From: a virus
Direction: 5' to 3' (one strand)
Virus record (IMG/VR): IMGVR_UViG_3300020020_000162
Location: 1-22,530 of that record
DNA length: 22,530 nt
Part shown: positions 7,552-14,987 of the stretch, one piece after another
Layout of the letters: each line of letters starts with the position of its first letter
How positions within the stretch are numbered: position 1 is the stretch's first letter
Translations under genes and position numbers: made by a program
Notes under the pieces: generated by a model
Told to the model about the DNA's origin: nothing
Database searches by the model: none
Seen by the model: the letters and a program-made list of their open reading frames with translations, nothing else

Positions 7552-7589
7552 CAAAAGAAACCCGGGCCAAGCGCAAGCTCGACCCGGGT
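7552..7589 (-). terminator. Rho-independent terminator after the ssDNA-binding-protein gene
   Basis: On the minus strand ACCCGGG and CCCGGGT form a 7 bp stem (7583-7589 with 7560-7566), with an inner AGC/GCT extension, followed immediately by TTTCTTTT. It sits in the 66-base gap between the gene ending at 7608 and the primase start at 7541. It would end or attenuate transcription before the primase, whose own strong ribosome site lies just downstream. Confidence 0.8.
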
Positions 7590-7607
7590 CAAAACTTGCC
7601 CTTGCGT

Positions 7608-8114
7608 TTACGGGAGGTCGTACTCGTTAGCGGATTTCTTCGTCGTCAGGTACGAAGAATCAAGGGCGCGGAAGCCCTTAACGTCGAACTGGTCTTTCTC
7701 GTACTTCCCAACAATCTTGCCTTTACGCATCATGTTGCTGCCTTCACGATGCTTGATGCCCGTCACCATGATCTGCTTGCCCATGAAAGCCTCCGCATTG
7801 GGAATGCGTAGCTCGTTGCCCTCAAGCAGATCAGGAAACACTGATTTAACAAGTTGAGTGATTTGGAAAGCAGCACCTTCGAACAGCATGATATTAGAGA
7901 AGAGGGGAGTGCCGTCGAATTCGCTTCCCTGATCAATGACAAAACGTGCCCGCCAGTACGGCTTGCCCGCGTTGTCCGAGCCGGGCTTCACCGTCTCGGC
8001 GTTCAACTCGACAATGTTACAAACGTAAGCGCCACTCGGGGGAGTCTTATACGTACGCGCTTCAGAATTAACCTCTTGGTCCGTAAGGTTAAGCCTTAGA
8101 CCTTCCACAGTCAT
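7608..8114 (-). CDS. Probable phage single-stranded-DNA-binding protein
   Basis: A 168-residue protein with beta-strand patterns (GAYVCNIVELNAE, PYWRARFVIDQG, KQIMVTGIKHREG) resembling the DUF669-like or DUF2815-like group of phage DNA-binding proteins found beside Sak4 ATPases. There is no acidic SSB-like tail. It begins just after the recombination ATPase stop, in the same transcript, and is followed by an intrinsic terminator. The position between a Sak4-type ATPase and the primase is the main support. The family call is by overall pattern only. Confidence 0.6.
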   Translation of the reverse strand: MTVEGLRLNLTDQEVNSEARTYKTPPSGAYVCNIVELNAETVKPGSDNAGKPYWRARFVIDQGSEFDGTPLFSNIMLFEGAAFQITQLVKSVFPDLLEGNELRIPNAEAFMGKQIMVTGIKHREGSNMMRKGKIVGKYEKDQFDVKGFRALDSSYLTTKKSANEYDLP

Positions 8115-8117
8115 TCC

Positions 8118-8888
8118 CTACTGTTCCTTGTTGAGAAATTCGTAGATAGTTGCCATTGTGGGATCCGGAATAACCATTGGAAGTCGGTTCGACCGATCTT
8201 TGGCTACCGTGTCCTCAGTCTGGCCCGTAAGAAGCATCCGTTGCTGCTTAGATTCACCATCCACATCTCGTTCCTTGGTATACAAATAGCCCACAATATC
8301 AAGGAACGCGGCTACCTCATCTTTAACTTTTCCAGACAACGAGGGCTTACGACGAGTCGTGCCCCTCAGCATATTTTTGTCTGAATGTTCAAGCGCAGTA
8401 AAGATAGTATTAACTGGAAGGTCGCGGAATTTTCGTACAACCTTACGGGTCTGCTCGATGTTGATGTTCCATTCCCTGATCTGTGGAACGAGGTCTCCAT
8501 CAACATTCTCGATAGATTCGTCATCACCGGTCTCAACGAGCCGACGCATGATTCGATCCATCGAAAGCTTTTGCAGCTCAGTGAGACTGTCAACTACGAC
8601 AGTATTGAATCCATGGCCGGGAAGCATCAGTTCTTTGTACACTGCTTCCATCTCTTGCCACGATCGTACACGTACGACTTCTACCTCGTTGTACGTCGTA
8701 TTACGTAAGGTAAGAGTACCACCCTCAACGTCAATAAACAAAACCCTACGAAGTTCGGGGACGGCATCGGCTGAACCTGCCAATCGAGTCTTTCCCGCTC
8801 CCGAGTTTCCGTAGATCATCATGTTAAAAAACGGAGGCTGCTCGATTACCTTACTAATGGGTAGGCCCGCGATAGCGTCATTAAGCAC
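8118..8888 (-). CDS. RecA-like AAA ATPase, Sak4-type
   Basis: With the GTG at 8888 the protein is 256 residues and begins MLNDAIAGLPISKVIEQPP. Walker A is GNSGAGKT at about residues 27-34, Walker B is TVVVDS at about 96-101, and the C-terminus (FTALEHSDKNML..., LYTKERDVDG) follows the phage Sak4 recombinase pattern. Such proteins assist annealing or replication together with an SSB. An earlier in-frame GTG/ATG at 8963/8960 is possible, but that stretch overlaps a good promoter (8944-8973), whereas GTG 8888 has GGAG five bases upstream. It heads the replication transcript. Confidence 0.8.
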   Translation of the reverse strand: MLNDAIAGLPISKVIEQPPFFNMMIYGNSGAGKTRLAGSADAVPELRRVLFIDVEGGTLTLRNTTYNEVEVVRVRSWQEMEAVYKELMLPGHGFNTVVVDSLTELQKLSMDRIMRRLVETGDDESIENVDGDLVPQIREWNINIEQTRKVVRKFRDLPVNTIFTALEHSDKNMLRGTTRRKPSLSGKVKDEVAAFLDIVGYLYTKERDVDGESKQQRMLLTGQTEDTVAKDRSNRLPMVIPDPTMATIYEFLNKEQ

Positions 8889-8943
8889 AAATGCTCCACA
8901 AAACAATAAGGGATTTTGAGAGACATAAACTTGGTGTGCAACA

Positions 8944-8973
8944 ACTCTACCTCGGGCCATCACCGCATGTCAA
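8944..8973 (-). promoter_or_regulatory. Sigma-70-type promoter for the replication genes
   Basis: On the minus strand a perfect TTGACA (8968-8973) is followed after 18 bases by TAGAGT (8944-8949), which fits the actinobacterial housekeeping -10 form TAGRRT. The start site would fall near 8937, leaving a leader of roughly 50 bases before the ATPase GTG at 8888. It lies between the endolysin stop and the replication genes. Confidence 0.65.
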
Positions 8974-9006
8974 GGGCAAGATTCCATTGAAGCTTATCTA
9001 TTAGTA

Positions 9007-9705
9007 TTATCCTTGGGGCTCCGCGAGTTTCGCTTCAATTCGATTGAGCGCTTCCTGCTGCGCGACTAGTGTCTTACCAACCCACGAAGCCCAAACGTGC
9101 AGAGGAACCTTTTCCGTACCTGCCTTGGTGGGGTCATCAATGTTGGTTGCGGTGTAGTTGGTGTCTTTCAACCAGTCATTCTGATCCGAATTCAACTCGT
9201 TATCCTCCTCAGGCAGTGGTACAGGTCCGGGCATCGGCATTCCCTTTTGGACCCACGCGCGTAGGTTATCCCCAGGACACGACGTACTCGCCCCGGCCAT
9301 GCCGCTGTGGTAACGCTTGGCTAGAGTTTTCCCCGCACGGCGATTACATTCGTCGTAAAGCTCGCGAATCGCGCGCTTGTGTGCGTCGGTAATTTGTGAA
9401 TCCTTACCGATAGCACAGACGCCCATGTTCGCCGTGTTGTGATTGGCAACGTGTACGCCAATCGCCAACCACGTCCCTTGGGCTCCCTCGTAAAGCTTGC
9501 CATGCTTATCTACGAGAAAGTTGTAGCCAATGTCTCGCCAGCCCCTGGTATCCATCTGATAGTTCTGAATGGATCGAACGGTCTGATCATCATCGGCGGC
9601 GGAGTAGTGGACGACGAATCCTGTTCGATTCGCCCATGACGTGGTGGGAAACGGGCGGGGATCGGGTTTTCGTGCTCCCCATTCGCTACGAGTAACAATA
9701 TCCAT
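9007..9705 (-). CDS. Endolysin: N-acetylmuramoyl-L-alanine amidase (Amidase_2/PGRP)
   Basis: The amidase domain spans about residues 3-155 counted from ATG 9711. The zinc ligands of the T7-lysozyme family are visible as H35 (FVVHYSA), H135 (KRYHSGM) and C145 (STSCPGD), with Tyr63 in GYNFLV. A Pro-rich linker (PMPGPVPLPEEDN) leads to a C-terminal segment of about 60 residues that may bind the cell wall. No signal peptide is present, so release needs a holin or another carrier. ATG 9705 is preferred because AGGGA lies eight bases upstream; it is only two bases from the ATG at 9711. It should cut the amide bond between MurNAc and the stem peptide of the host wall. Confidence 0.92.
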   Translation of the reverse strand: MDIVTRSEWGARKPDPRPFPTTSWANRTGFVVHYSAADDDQTVRSIQNYQMDTRGWRDIGYNFLVDKHGKLYEGAQGTWLAIGVHVANHNTANMGVCAIGKDSQITDAHKRAIRELYDECNRRAGKTLAKRYHSGMAGASTSCPGDNLRAWVQKGMPMPGPVPLPEEDNELNSDQNDWLKDTNYTATNIDDPTKAGTEKVPLHVWASWVGKTLVAQQEALNRIEAKLAEPQG

Positions 9706-9719
9706 CGGCATCTTCCCTT

Positions 9720-9929
9720 CTAAATGAGGCCGTCGGATTTCATCTTGTATATTTCGTTGGCAAGTTCTTGCACCATATCGTGCACTACCTTACCAGCTAC
9801 AACACGTTTTCCACCATACTTGGAGAGTACATCGAGCAAGCGACCTTCCACATTAAGACGCCGATCCCCATCGGTAAGGCCGTCGTAATGATCCCGCTTT
9901 ACTTGGTATCGTGTGGATTCGTCGCTCAT
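9720..9929 (-). CDS. 69-residue hypothetical protein
   Basis: From ATG 9929 the product is MSDESTRYQVKRDHYDGLTDGDRRLNVEGRLLDVLSK... and is hydrophilic and helical. The ATG at 9944 overlaps the preceding stop but has no ribosome site, whereas GAGG lies nine bases before 9929. It is the gene just before the endolysin. No family recognised. Confidence 0.7.
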   Translation of the reverse strand: MSDESTRYQVKRDHYDGLTDGDRRLNVEGRLLDVLSKYGGKRVVAGKVVHDMVQELANEIYKMKSDGLI

Positions 9930-9940
9930 GTATCCTAACC

Positions 9941-10252
9941 TCATCGAGAAAACATCTTTAGGTACTGTTCGTGATCAATATCGAACGTGGCAACAATTAC
10001 CTTACCACGCCTACTGAAGTGATAGCAACGGACGTCCCGACGTAGGCAGCGCGTACTATAGCTCCAATCGCTTCCCTTGGGTTTTCGGTGACTCCACCAC
10101 TTAACAAATGGAATCTTCTCCACTCGCATGTCATACCAGTGGTAAACGCATGCGTGTAGCCAATCCTTGAACGGCTGATTCCAGACTTCTATTTGATAGG
10201 CTTTCGGCTTATCCCGACTGTATGTAGTGATTACTTCCCAGCCGCGCATCAT
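9941..10252 (-). CDS. 103-residue basic hypothetical protein
   Basis: ATG 10252 overlaps the stop of the zinc-ribbon gene (ATGA) and gives MMRGWEVITTYSRDKPKAYQIEVWNQPFKDWLHACVYHWYD..., rich in Trp, Tyr, Arg and Lys. An in-frame ATG at 10294 would add 14 residues and a 46-base overlap. It may bind nucleic acid given its charge, but no motif proves this. Family not recognised. Confidence 0.7.
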   Translation of the reverse strand: MMRGWEVITTYSRDKPKAYQIEVWNQPFKDWLHACVYHWYDMRVEKIPFVKWWSHRKPKGSDWSYSTRCLRRDVRCYHFSRRGKVIVATFDIDHEQYLKMFSR

Positions 10253-10422
10253 CCGCAGGTACACTTTGCGATAGCCTTTAGACAGCCGTGGCACCGAAGC
10301 GTGTATCCATCGCGATCATACGCTCCAACGTACGTTTGCCAACGTCCACATAGGCATCGTGGAAGTGCGCCATGCTTAGTCAGTTCTTTGATTAGCTCTT
10401 CAGTAGAAACATTAATGCACAT
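10249..10422 (-). CDS. 57-residue zinc-ribbon-like protein
   Basis: ATG 10422 overlaps the end of the previous gene. The product MCINVSTEELIKELTKHGALPRCLCGRWQTYVGAYDRDG... ends CHGCLKAIAKCTCG, giving CxC, CxxC and CxC pairs suitable for a zinc ribbon. It starts in the typical overlap pattern and runs into the 103-residue gene. It is small, cytoplasmic and possibly a nucleic-acid-binding accessory protein; function unknown. Confidence 0.65.
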   Translation of the reverse strand: MCINVSTEELIKELTKHGALPRCLCGRWQTYVGAYDRDGYTLRCHGCLKAIAKCTCG

Positions 10423-10705
10423 CTGCCGATTTCTCCGCGCGACGCTTCTGCTCGTTCTCGGCGGGCTCCAAAAGTCGCTCTTGGGCGCGCTTGTCCATGT
10501 TCTCGATATTGTCAAGCCACTCTTCGAGATCTTCGTCGTCAAGCTCGACGAGCTTTTCGACGTAGCCCTGCTCAAAAAATTCGACCTTGCCCGACCACTG
10601 ATGACGATGCTGTTCAGGGCGATCCTGCCGAGTGCTCTCGTACACTGCTTGAAAGTACAAGACGGTGAACTTTCGAATGCCGTGCTCCCACGGATCGTAA
10701 CACAT
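10412..10705 (-). CDS. 97-residue hypothetical protein, charged and helical
   Basis: ATG 10705 has GAGGA eight bases upstream. The N-terminal third (MCYDPWEHGIRKFTVLYFQAVYE) may be a small beta unit. The rest is acidic then mixed-charge helix (VELDDEDLEEWLDNIENMDKRAQERLLEPAENEQKRR), a possible coiled coil. It lies just downstream of the VWA gene. No family recognised. Confidence 0.7.
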   Translation of the reverse strand: MCYDPWEHGIRKFTVLYFQAVYESTRQDRPEQHRHQWSGKVEFFEQGYVEKLVELDDEDLEEWLDNIENMDKRAQERLLEPAENEQKRRAEKSADVH

Positions 10706-10716
10706 TAGTTAAATCC

Positions 10717-11727
10717 TCACTTTAGGAGAAGAAGCTTGGTGCCCGGAACCAGCTTTCGGTTTACCGACGTAGATTGAATGAATATGTCGTACTCGGGATT
10801 CAAGTCGGGCTTCACGCGGTCATTATCTACCTGCGAGAGCCCTAGCAGATTACGTGCTTCTGGCCCGGTGTGGAAACGACCAGATTTACGATTGCGAATA
10901 GCAACCGTCTTTTGTGGTTGTACCGTCTCAGCTTTGGTGAGTTGGTAGAAAGCCTTACCCACAAGGTAATGGTGACCCTGTTCCTGGACCCACTCTCGAA
11001 TCGGATAAGCTTTATCAACTTTAAGTACGTCATAGGTATCCCTAGCCAAAGGACGGAGTCTAGCCGCTTTGACAGTATTCTTGTTTAGGGTGTCTATGCC
11101 TCCGGTTGAAAACAGCGAACGCGTACCGCGAATGCCCGAAGACCGGCCAACCATGAAGTTGTCAGTGGCTTGCCGAATGGTCTCGCCAACTTCAACAACA
11201 CCCTTAACCGTTTTAGCATCCCAGATGGCAATGTTGTCCACCGGAAAACCAAACTTCTTGGCTTCGAACTTTCCGATCTGATCGGGAACCAGAACTGCGA
11301 CAGTCCAGTTTTCCGCTTGCTTTTCAAGCAATTGGGCCAGCGCGCCTCCGGTCCACCTACGCGACTTATTCTCCGCGCCATCAGTGAGTACGTAAGTGAG
11401 GAAAGCGTGGTCCCCATAGAGCTGTGCCGTTTGGGACAAATCTTCCTGAGACTTCATGGTGGCGTCGATGAGTGCGGTCCAACCAAATGGGCGATAGTGC
11501 TGCGCAATTGACGGCAGACGAAGAACGTCTTTGTCATAGATAACGCATTTCACCTCGGAATTGAAGGTGTAGACCGAGACACGAGTTTCCTGATCAAGTT
11601 CCCTCGATCGTTGCGCAAGATAGGCGATTTGCGCGTCTGCTACCTTAACCAGTTGATTCTGTAGGTGACCCATAGAAGAGGAAGCGTCGAGAACAAGAGC
11701 AATGTGATTGATGTAGTTTTGAGTCAT
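10717..11727 (-). CDS. VWA-domain protein with intact MIDAS
   Basis: Residues about 8-190 form a von Willebrand factor A domain. The metal-ion-dependent adhesion site is complete: DASSSM (D14, S16, S18), T84 in FGWTALID and D116 in VLTDGAEN. The C-terminal 120 residues contain VREWV-like and RNRKSGRFHTGPEARNLLGL segments of unknown fold. ATG 11727 overlaps the previous stop and has GGGAG four bases upstream. It is one of three VWA proteins in the window, with 17434-18063 and Ro60. Its ligand is unknown; a shared metal-dependent protein-binding role is inference. Confidence 0.85.
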   Translation of the reverse strand: MTQNYINHIALVLDASSSMGHLQNQLVKVADAQIAYLAQRSRELDQETRVSVYTFNSEVKCVIYDKDVLRLPSIAQHYRPFGWTALIDATMKSQEDLSQTAQLYGDHAFLTYVLTDGAENKSRRWTGGALAQLLEKQAENWTVAVLVPDQIGKFEAKKFGFPVDNIAIWDAKTVKGVVEVGETIRQATDNFMVGRSSGIRGTRSLFSTGGIDTLNKNTVKAARLRPLARDTYDVLKVDKAYPIREWVQEQGHHYLVGKAFYQLTKAETVQPQKTVAIRNRKSGRFHTGPEARNLLGLSQVDNDRVKPDLNPEYDIFIQSTSVNRKLVPGTKLLLLK

Positions 11728-11864
11728 TTCTCTCCCTTACCCAAAGAAAGTATTGCAGCGGCTAAACGTGGACAACTCATAACGTATTTAGGATCACATG
11801 TGCAGCCATCTTTGTCGTGTTTAACTTTTGCTTTCTCAAGAATTTCTTCTTCGTCATTTCTCAA
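11724..11864 (-). CDS. 46-residue Cys-containing protein, TTG start
   Basis: TTG 11864 overlaps the MazG-like stop and has GAAGG six bases upstream. The product LRNDEEEILEKAKVKHDKDG continues with CTCDPKYVMSCPRLAAAILSLGKGEK, holding a CxC and a third Cys that could bind metal. Its TGA overlaps the VWA start in an ATGA. The frame is preserved at both couplings, which supports a real gene. Confidence 0.65.
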   Translation of the reverse strand: MRNDEEEILEKAKVKHDKDGCTCDPKYVMSCPRLAAAILSLGKGEK

Positions 11865-12133
11865 TGCTGACCTTCAAGGAATTCAACCCACGTAAGTGCG
11901 ACATTAGCAGTTTGGATTAGTTCTTTAACTAGATGATCTTTGCCCCGATCTCCATAATAAGTGAGTGCGCGGGCCACCTCACCCACTTCTTCCATAAGTG
12001 CGGCTAACCGCTTCTCCGTCGAAAGGCGGGGGTCTAGCAGCGATCCACCGTGATCTTTGTGTTTTAGGTGGGCTCTAATTGCTTCCGCACTAACAGCATT
12101 AAGAGTTAATTGGCTAAGCACTAGCATGCTCAT
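11861..12133 (-). CDS. MazG-like protein
   Basis: The 90-residue product starts at ATG 12133, two bases after the nuclease stop, with GGAG five bases upstream. The core EKRLAALMEEVGEVARALTY has the EExxE metal-binding helix of the MazG/all-alpha NTP pyrophosphohydrolases, and KELIQTANVALTWVEFLEG matches the following helix, although the usual ExxD pair is not obvious. Such phage enzymes hydrolyse nucleotides, possibly affecting ppGpp or dNTP pools. Confidence 0.7.
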   Translation of the reverse strand: MSMLVLSQLTLNAVSAEAIRAHLKHKDHGGSLLDPRLSTEKRLAALMEEVGEVARALTYYGDRGKDHLVKELIQTANVALTWVEFLEGQH

Positions 12134-12135
12134 AA

Positions 12136-13359
12136 TCACTCCGTACTCATCTGGGTCTCGAAGTAGTGTTTTGTTCGCTTTTCGAAGGTCGTATCCAATA
12201 GGTACTGGTAGTCTTCCCCTTGGGACTTCCCAAGGCACGGCTGACGATAAGCACACGTTGGGCAGGAGAATCGACCAGGTTGAGGGTAAATTCGTGGGTT
12301 GTCAATGATGTCATGTGCCTCCGCTACCATGTTGTCCCACGCGTTTTTTAACTCAATGGCATTACGAGTCACCTGGTGACGTTGCCAGTAACGCGGGCCT
12401 TCTTCCTTCAACCATTTCAAGTATTCGTCGTAATGCCCTAACGCGAAAGCTTCATGGTCGTGTTCGAAAATGGTTTTCATAAAGGTCTGGTGATCGGTGT
12501 TGGCGTTCTTCGCGGTGGAGAAAGACCGCCCGCCCATCCGGCGCAGCAGAGCCTTGGGTGGCTCAGGGACGGCCTTGCGCTGCTCGTGGTATACGAAGCC
12601 AGCTACCGGCCGGCCGAGCCTCCACAGAGCCGTTACATACGAAGTAATCTGATCATCAAGTTCGAGGAACGAAGCTTCCGATGTTTCGTCAAGAATTCGC
12701 GCTGTACTCTTCCAGTCGAAAATCCAGATACGCTCGTGTTCGTCCAGCGCGATCATGTCTATTCGGCCACCGTAGGTTACCGGCAGACCTTCCCATTCTC
12801 GATGCTGCGGCATACGTCCGTCGATCCCAGTGTGATTACCATAACCACCAAGACGAAGAGTATCCCACTTCACCATGAATTTGTGCCAGCAGTAATCGCA
12901 TTTACACCGAAAGCCAAGAGGAACTTCGAATGGAACTTCTACCCCGATAGGCTTGAACCCGACATCAACCAGAGGACTAATCTTATCGATATAGTACGTA
13001 ATCATTTTGATGCCGAGATCAACCCGATCGCGGTAGTCTTCTTTAGTTTCGTGATCTAGTTCGCCGTTAAGTCTTTTGTATTCTTTGAGTTGTGCGCTAA
13101 CTACTTTTTGGAATTCTAGGATAGAAAGGCGTTTGCCAATGAACGCGTGATCCTCGTGACCCCACAGGTGGGGGTCGTACCACTTTTCCATCGCCGCGTG
13201 ATACGCAACGCCAAACTCTAATGGTCGAGCAGTCTTCAGCGGGTAGTACATATCGCGGAACACCCAGGCCCAACGACGACGACAGCCACGAAAGGCACGG
13301 CGTTCCGTTGTGTGTATAGGATGAAGAAGTCCCAGATCAATTAGTTCCTGATCATTCAT
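12136..13359 (-). CDS. Cas4/RecB-like PD-(D/E)XK exonuclease with Fe-S cluster
   Basis: The 407-residue protein has the nuclease core GGRIDMIAL (D201), WIFDWKST (D215, K217) and a DDQITSYVTAL helix with Q237 and Y241. H54 in VAYHAAMEKW fits motif I. C26 with C366-x2-C369-x5-C375 (FSCPTCAYRQPCLG) is the AddB/Cas4-type 4Fe-4S cluster arrangement. Another Cys cluster, CKCDYC, lies at 152-157. ATG 13359 overlaps the preceding gene by eight bases. With the Sak4-type ATPase and SSB it would form a single-strand-annealing recombination set, resecting DNA ends. Confidence 0.85.
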   Translation of the reverse strand: MNDQELIDLGLLHPIHTTERRAFRGCRRRWAWVFRDMYYPLKTARPLEFGVAYHAAMEKWYDPHLWGHEDHAFIGKRLSILEFQKVVSAQLKEYKRLNGELDHETKEDYRDRVDLGIKMITYYIDKISPLVDVGFKPIGVEVPFEVPLGFRCKCDYCWHKFMVKWDTLRLGGYGNHTGIDGRMPQHREWEGLPVTYGGRIDMIALDEHERIWIFDWKSTARILDETSEASFLELDDQITSYVTALWRLGRPVAGFVYHEQRKAVPEPPKALLRRMGGRSFSTAKNANTDHQTFMKTIFEHDHEAFALGHYDEYLKWLKEEGPRYWQRHQVTRNAIELKNAWDNMVAEAHDIIDNPRIYPQPGRFSCPTCAYRQPCLGKSQGEDYQYLLDTTFEKRTKHYFETQMSTE

Positions 13360-13477
13360 CGTTCATGTCCCAGGGGTAATCTTCATCGTCTTCGTCTTTC
13401 CAGCCGGACGGTTCATACATAGAGGCGTGGACGCCTCCGCATCTAGGACATGTGGGAATTTCCTCTACATCATCCAT
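13352..13477 (-). CDS. 41-residue acidic CPRC protein
   Basis: From ATG 13477 the frame reads MDDVEEIPTCPRCGGVHASM and then an acidic end (DEDDEDYPWDMNDE). CPRCGG looks like half of a zinc knuckle, so a dimer or an auxiliary role is possible. A GGGGGATGG lies upstream at a long spacing. A longer in-frame start at 13753 would run antisense through a good plus-strand gene and a terminator, so it is rejected. The first gene of the nuclease transcript. Confidence 0.65.
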   Translation of the reverse strand: MDDVEEIPTCPRCGGVHASMYEPSGWKDEDDEDYPWDMNDE

Positions 13478-13552
13478 TAGGTTTATACCATCCCCCTGTG
13501 GGGTATTTGTGTGGCTGAACTTTAATACTACCCCATGGGATGGAGTATGGCA

Positions 13553-13711
13553 ATGGCGAATCAGCCGCGTCGGCAGTCTTCTGTGGAAGACGAGCAGCAG
13601 CTTGCGCAAGAAGCTCAGCAGCGTGGTATGACGGTCGATGACCTGAAGAAGCAGCGCGAAAGTGAGCGCGAGCAGATTAGTTCTCAGGGTACTACCGAGA
13701 TCCACAAGTAA
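13553..13711 (+). CDS. 52-residue Gln/Glu-rich protein, only internal plus-strand gene
   Basis: ATG 13553 has GGAG seven bases upstream; the in-frame ATG at 13547 is too close to it. The product MANQPRRQSSVEDEQQLAQE continues AQQRGMTVDDLKKQRESEREQ and predicts one long charged helix, with no family recognised. It runs divergently from the 13352-13477 gene and ends 19 bases before a strong hairpin terminator. Being isolated on the opposite strand suggests its own promoter and timing, perhaps a small regulator or an acquired gene. Confidence 0.75.
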   Translation: MANQPRRQSSVEDEQQLAQEAQQRGMTVDDLKKQRESEREQISSQGTTEIHK

Positions 13712-13730
13712 ATATTGTTTTGAGAAAACG

Positions 13731-13771
13731 CCTAATAGGGCCCGGCGAACCACCAGGCCCTATTAGGTTTT
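13731..13771. terminator. Bidirectional intrinsic terminator
   Basis: A perfect 12 bp stem (13731-13742 with 13756-13767, CCTAATAGGGCC and its complement) with a 13-base loop is followed by TTTT on the plus strand and by GCGTTTTCTC on the minus strand. It lies exactly between the converging plus-strand mini gene and the minus-strand gene ending at 13770, so it can serve both. Confidence 0.9.
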
Positions 13772-14015
13772 AGGCACTTAATATTTCGGTACGTAGTTCT
13801 TGCTGTGCTTCTTGCGGAGGAATGTTGATCCACGTCATAGACCAGGTGAATGGAGGAACCCAGCTATCGTTGGAAATCTTATTCAGAATTTCTTGCTTTC
13901 CCTGATCAACTAAAGATTGGTCAGCCTCAACGATCCAGGAGGCGCCGTCAATCACGTTTTGAATTCGCGTTTCCGGGTCCTGACCTTCTAGCACCATTCC
14001 GGATAGCTGTGGCAT
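13770..14015 (-). CDS. 81-residue hypothetical protein
   Basis: ATG 14015 has AGGAG about eight bases upstream. The product (MPQLSGMVLEGQDPETRIQNVIDGASWIVEADQS...EILSA) has helices and a Trp-containing beta segment (FTWSMTWINIPP). It is the last gene of the transcript before the bidirectional terminator. No domain recognised. Confidence 0.75.
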   Translation of the reverse strand: MPQLSGMVLEGQDPETRIQNVIDGASWIVEADQSLVDQGKQEILNKISNDSWVPPFTWSMTWINIPPQEAQQELRTEILSA

Positions 14016-14031
14016 CCTCTACACTCCTAAA

Positions 14032-14157
14032 TTAAAGAACGACCACCATGGGTGCAAGCAGACCGATGGAAAACGTGGCGATTGAACCCAAAATGAGAAA
14101 CGCCCAGCCTTCAAGTGACTTCTTACGACGATGGGTTTGAACTGCGCGGTTAAGCAT
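14032..14157 (-). CDS. 41-residue single-pass membrane protein
   Basis: ATG 14157 overlaps the end of the previous frame by eight bases. The product MLNRAVQTHRRKKSLEGWAF continues with LILGSIATFSIGLLAPMVVVL: a basic, probably cytoplasmic head and one membrane helix to the C-terminus. The class is compatible with a holin-like or other small membrane effector, but it is not next to the endolysin, so no role is assigned. An upstream in-frame ATG at 14217 would lie inside the neighbouring gene. Confidence 0.65.
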   Translation of the reverse strand: MLNRAVQTHRRKKSLEGWAFLILGSIATFSIGLLAPMVVVL

Positions 14158-14365
14158 ACCACATCTTTCCGTTGTTGTAGTGGATGAGCGTAGACAAGAG
14201 AACGTATTCGTTTCCATTGCTACCTACGCCACACCAGCCTTCAGGAATGTCTTGCAGAGTTAACACACCAAATGTTGTTCGAAGGTACTCCCTGCCTTCT
14301 TCGTAGGAATTGAAGGCTACGTATCCCCCATCCCATGTGAAGAAGATTCGCTTTCTGACATTCAC
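14150..14365 (-). CDS. 71-residue hypothetical protein
   Basis: ATG 14365 overlaps the previous stop as ATGA. The product MNVRKRIFFTWDGGYVAFNSYEEGREYLRTTFG... is aromatic-rich alpha/beta without signal peptide. GWCGVGSNGNEYVLLSTLI suggests a compact beta sheet. No family recognised. Well-coupled position supports a real gene. Confidence 0.75.
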   Translation of the reverse strand: MNVRKRIFFTWDGGYVAFNSYEEGREYLRTTFGVLTLQDIPEGWCGVGSNGNEYVLLSTLIHYNNGKMWYA

Positions 14366-14673
14366 CGTCGTATTTCTGGCGTCCCTGGCCCTGTTTCTGC
14401 CTCAATCTGGCGATCTACAGATTCTTGCATGCGACTGGTGAAGTCGGGCATCTTGGGGAAAACCTTGTTTCGGTGCCTATTTGGATCGGGGAGAGTGCCA
14501 TCAGGACGGACATCCACAACCCAACCGGGTTGCTTATACCATCGGCATCGCTCATTCCTACAGCCAAACGTAAGAGTAGTACCTCCACCGCGTTGAGGCT
14601 TACGATTCTCTTCTACACCTAGTTCTTGGCAACGTGGACAACGCCTCGCCGCGTCGAGAGTAGTGTCAGTCAT
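14362..14673 (-). CDS. 103-residue zinc-ribbon protein
   Basis: C12-x2-C15 (RCPRC) and C38-x4-C43 (GCRNERC) form a likely zinc ribbon in the first 45 residues. They are followed by a Trp-containing segment (WYKQPGWVVDVRPDG) and a polar helical tail. Such ribbons usually bind nucleic acid or protein partners. ATG 14673 overlaps the preceding stop. Its start and end fit the chain of ATGA couplings here. Confidence 0.8.
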   Translation of the reverse strand: MTDTTLDAARRCPRCQELGVEENRKPQRGGGTTLTFGCRNERCRWYKQPGWVVDVRPDGTLPDPNRHRNKVFPKMPDFTSRMQESVDRQIEAETGPGTPEIRR

Positions 14674-14987
14674 GCGCTGTGTCCCTTACGCATTTCCTCA
14701 ATGGTGGCGGGATCATCTTTCCTGTGGGGTGGTGCGTCCGGATCACCCGTCTCGTGTGCGCGACGCCATTCCTCAAATAACACCGCTAAATTTCGAATTT
14801 CATCTGTATATTGCGGATCGTATCCTAGTGCTGCGGCAGCATCTGCGTACTGCAAAAGTGCTTCTGGAGCGGCAGGATCGGACGCAGCAAGAACGAAATG
14901 CGGCCATTGTGGAATTGATCCGTCACGACGTTTAACCAGATACTTACCTTCAGGCGTATTTGGATTATTGAAGAACAGTCCAGGCAT
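14670..14987 (-). CDS. 105-residue hypothetical protein
   Basis: The product MPGLFFNNPNTPEGKYLVKR... has an N-terminal beta unit (LVKRRDGSIPQWPHFVLAASD) and Ala-rich helices (DPAAPEALLQYADAAAALG, IRNLAVLFEEWRRAHETG). The design resembles small actinophage proteins of unknown function. It shares one base with the preceding gene stop and overlaps the next start. Confidence 0.8.
   Translation of the reverse strand: MPGLFFNNPNTPEGKYLVKRRDGSIPQWPHFVLAASDPAAPEALLQYADAAAALGYDPQYTDEIRNLAVLFEEWRRAHETGDPDAPPHRKDDPATIEEMRKGHSA

Noticed and set aside
10193-10708. Plus-strand open frame of 171 residues
   Set aside because: Antisense to three coupled minus-strand genes with good starts; no domain and no ribosome site.
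13478-13753. N-terminal extension of the acidic CPRC gene to 133 residues
   Set aside because: The extra part runs antisense through the plus-strand mini gene and the terminator stem and reads as a low-quality Leu/Arg-rich peptide.
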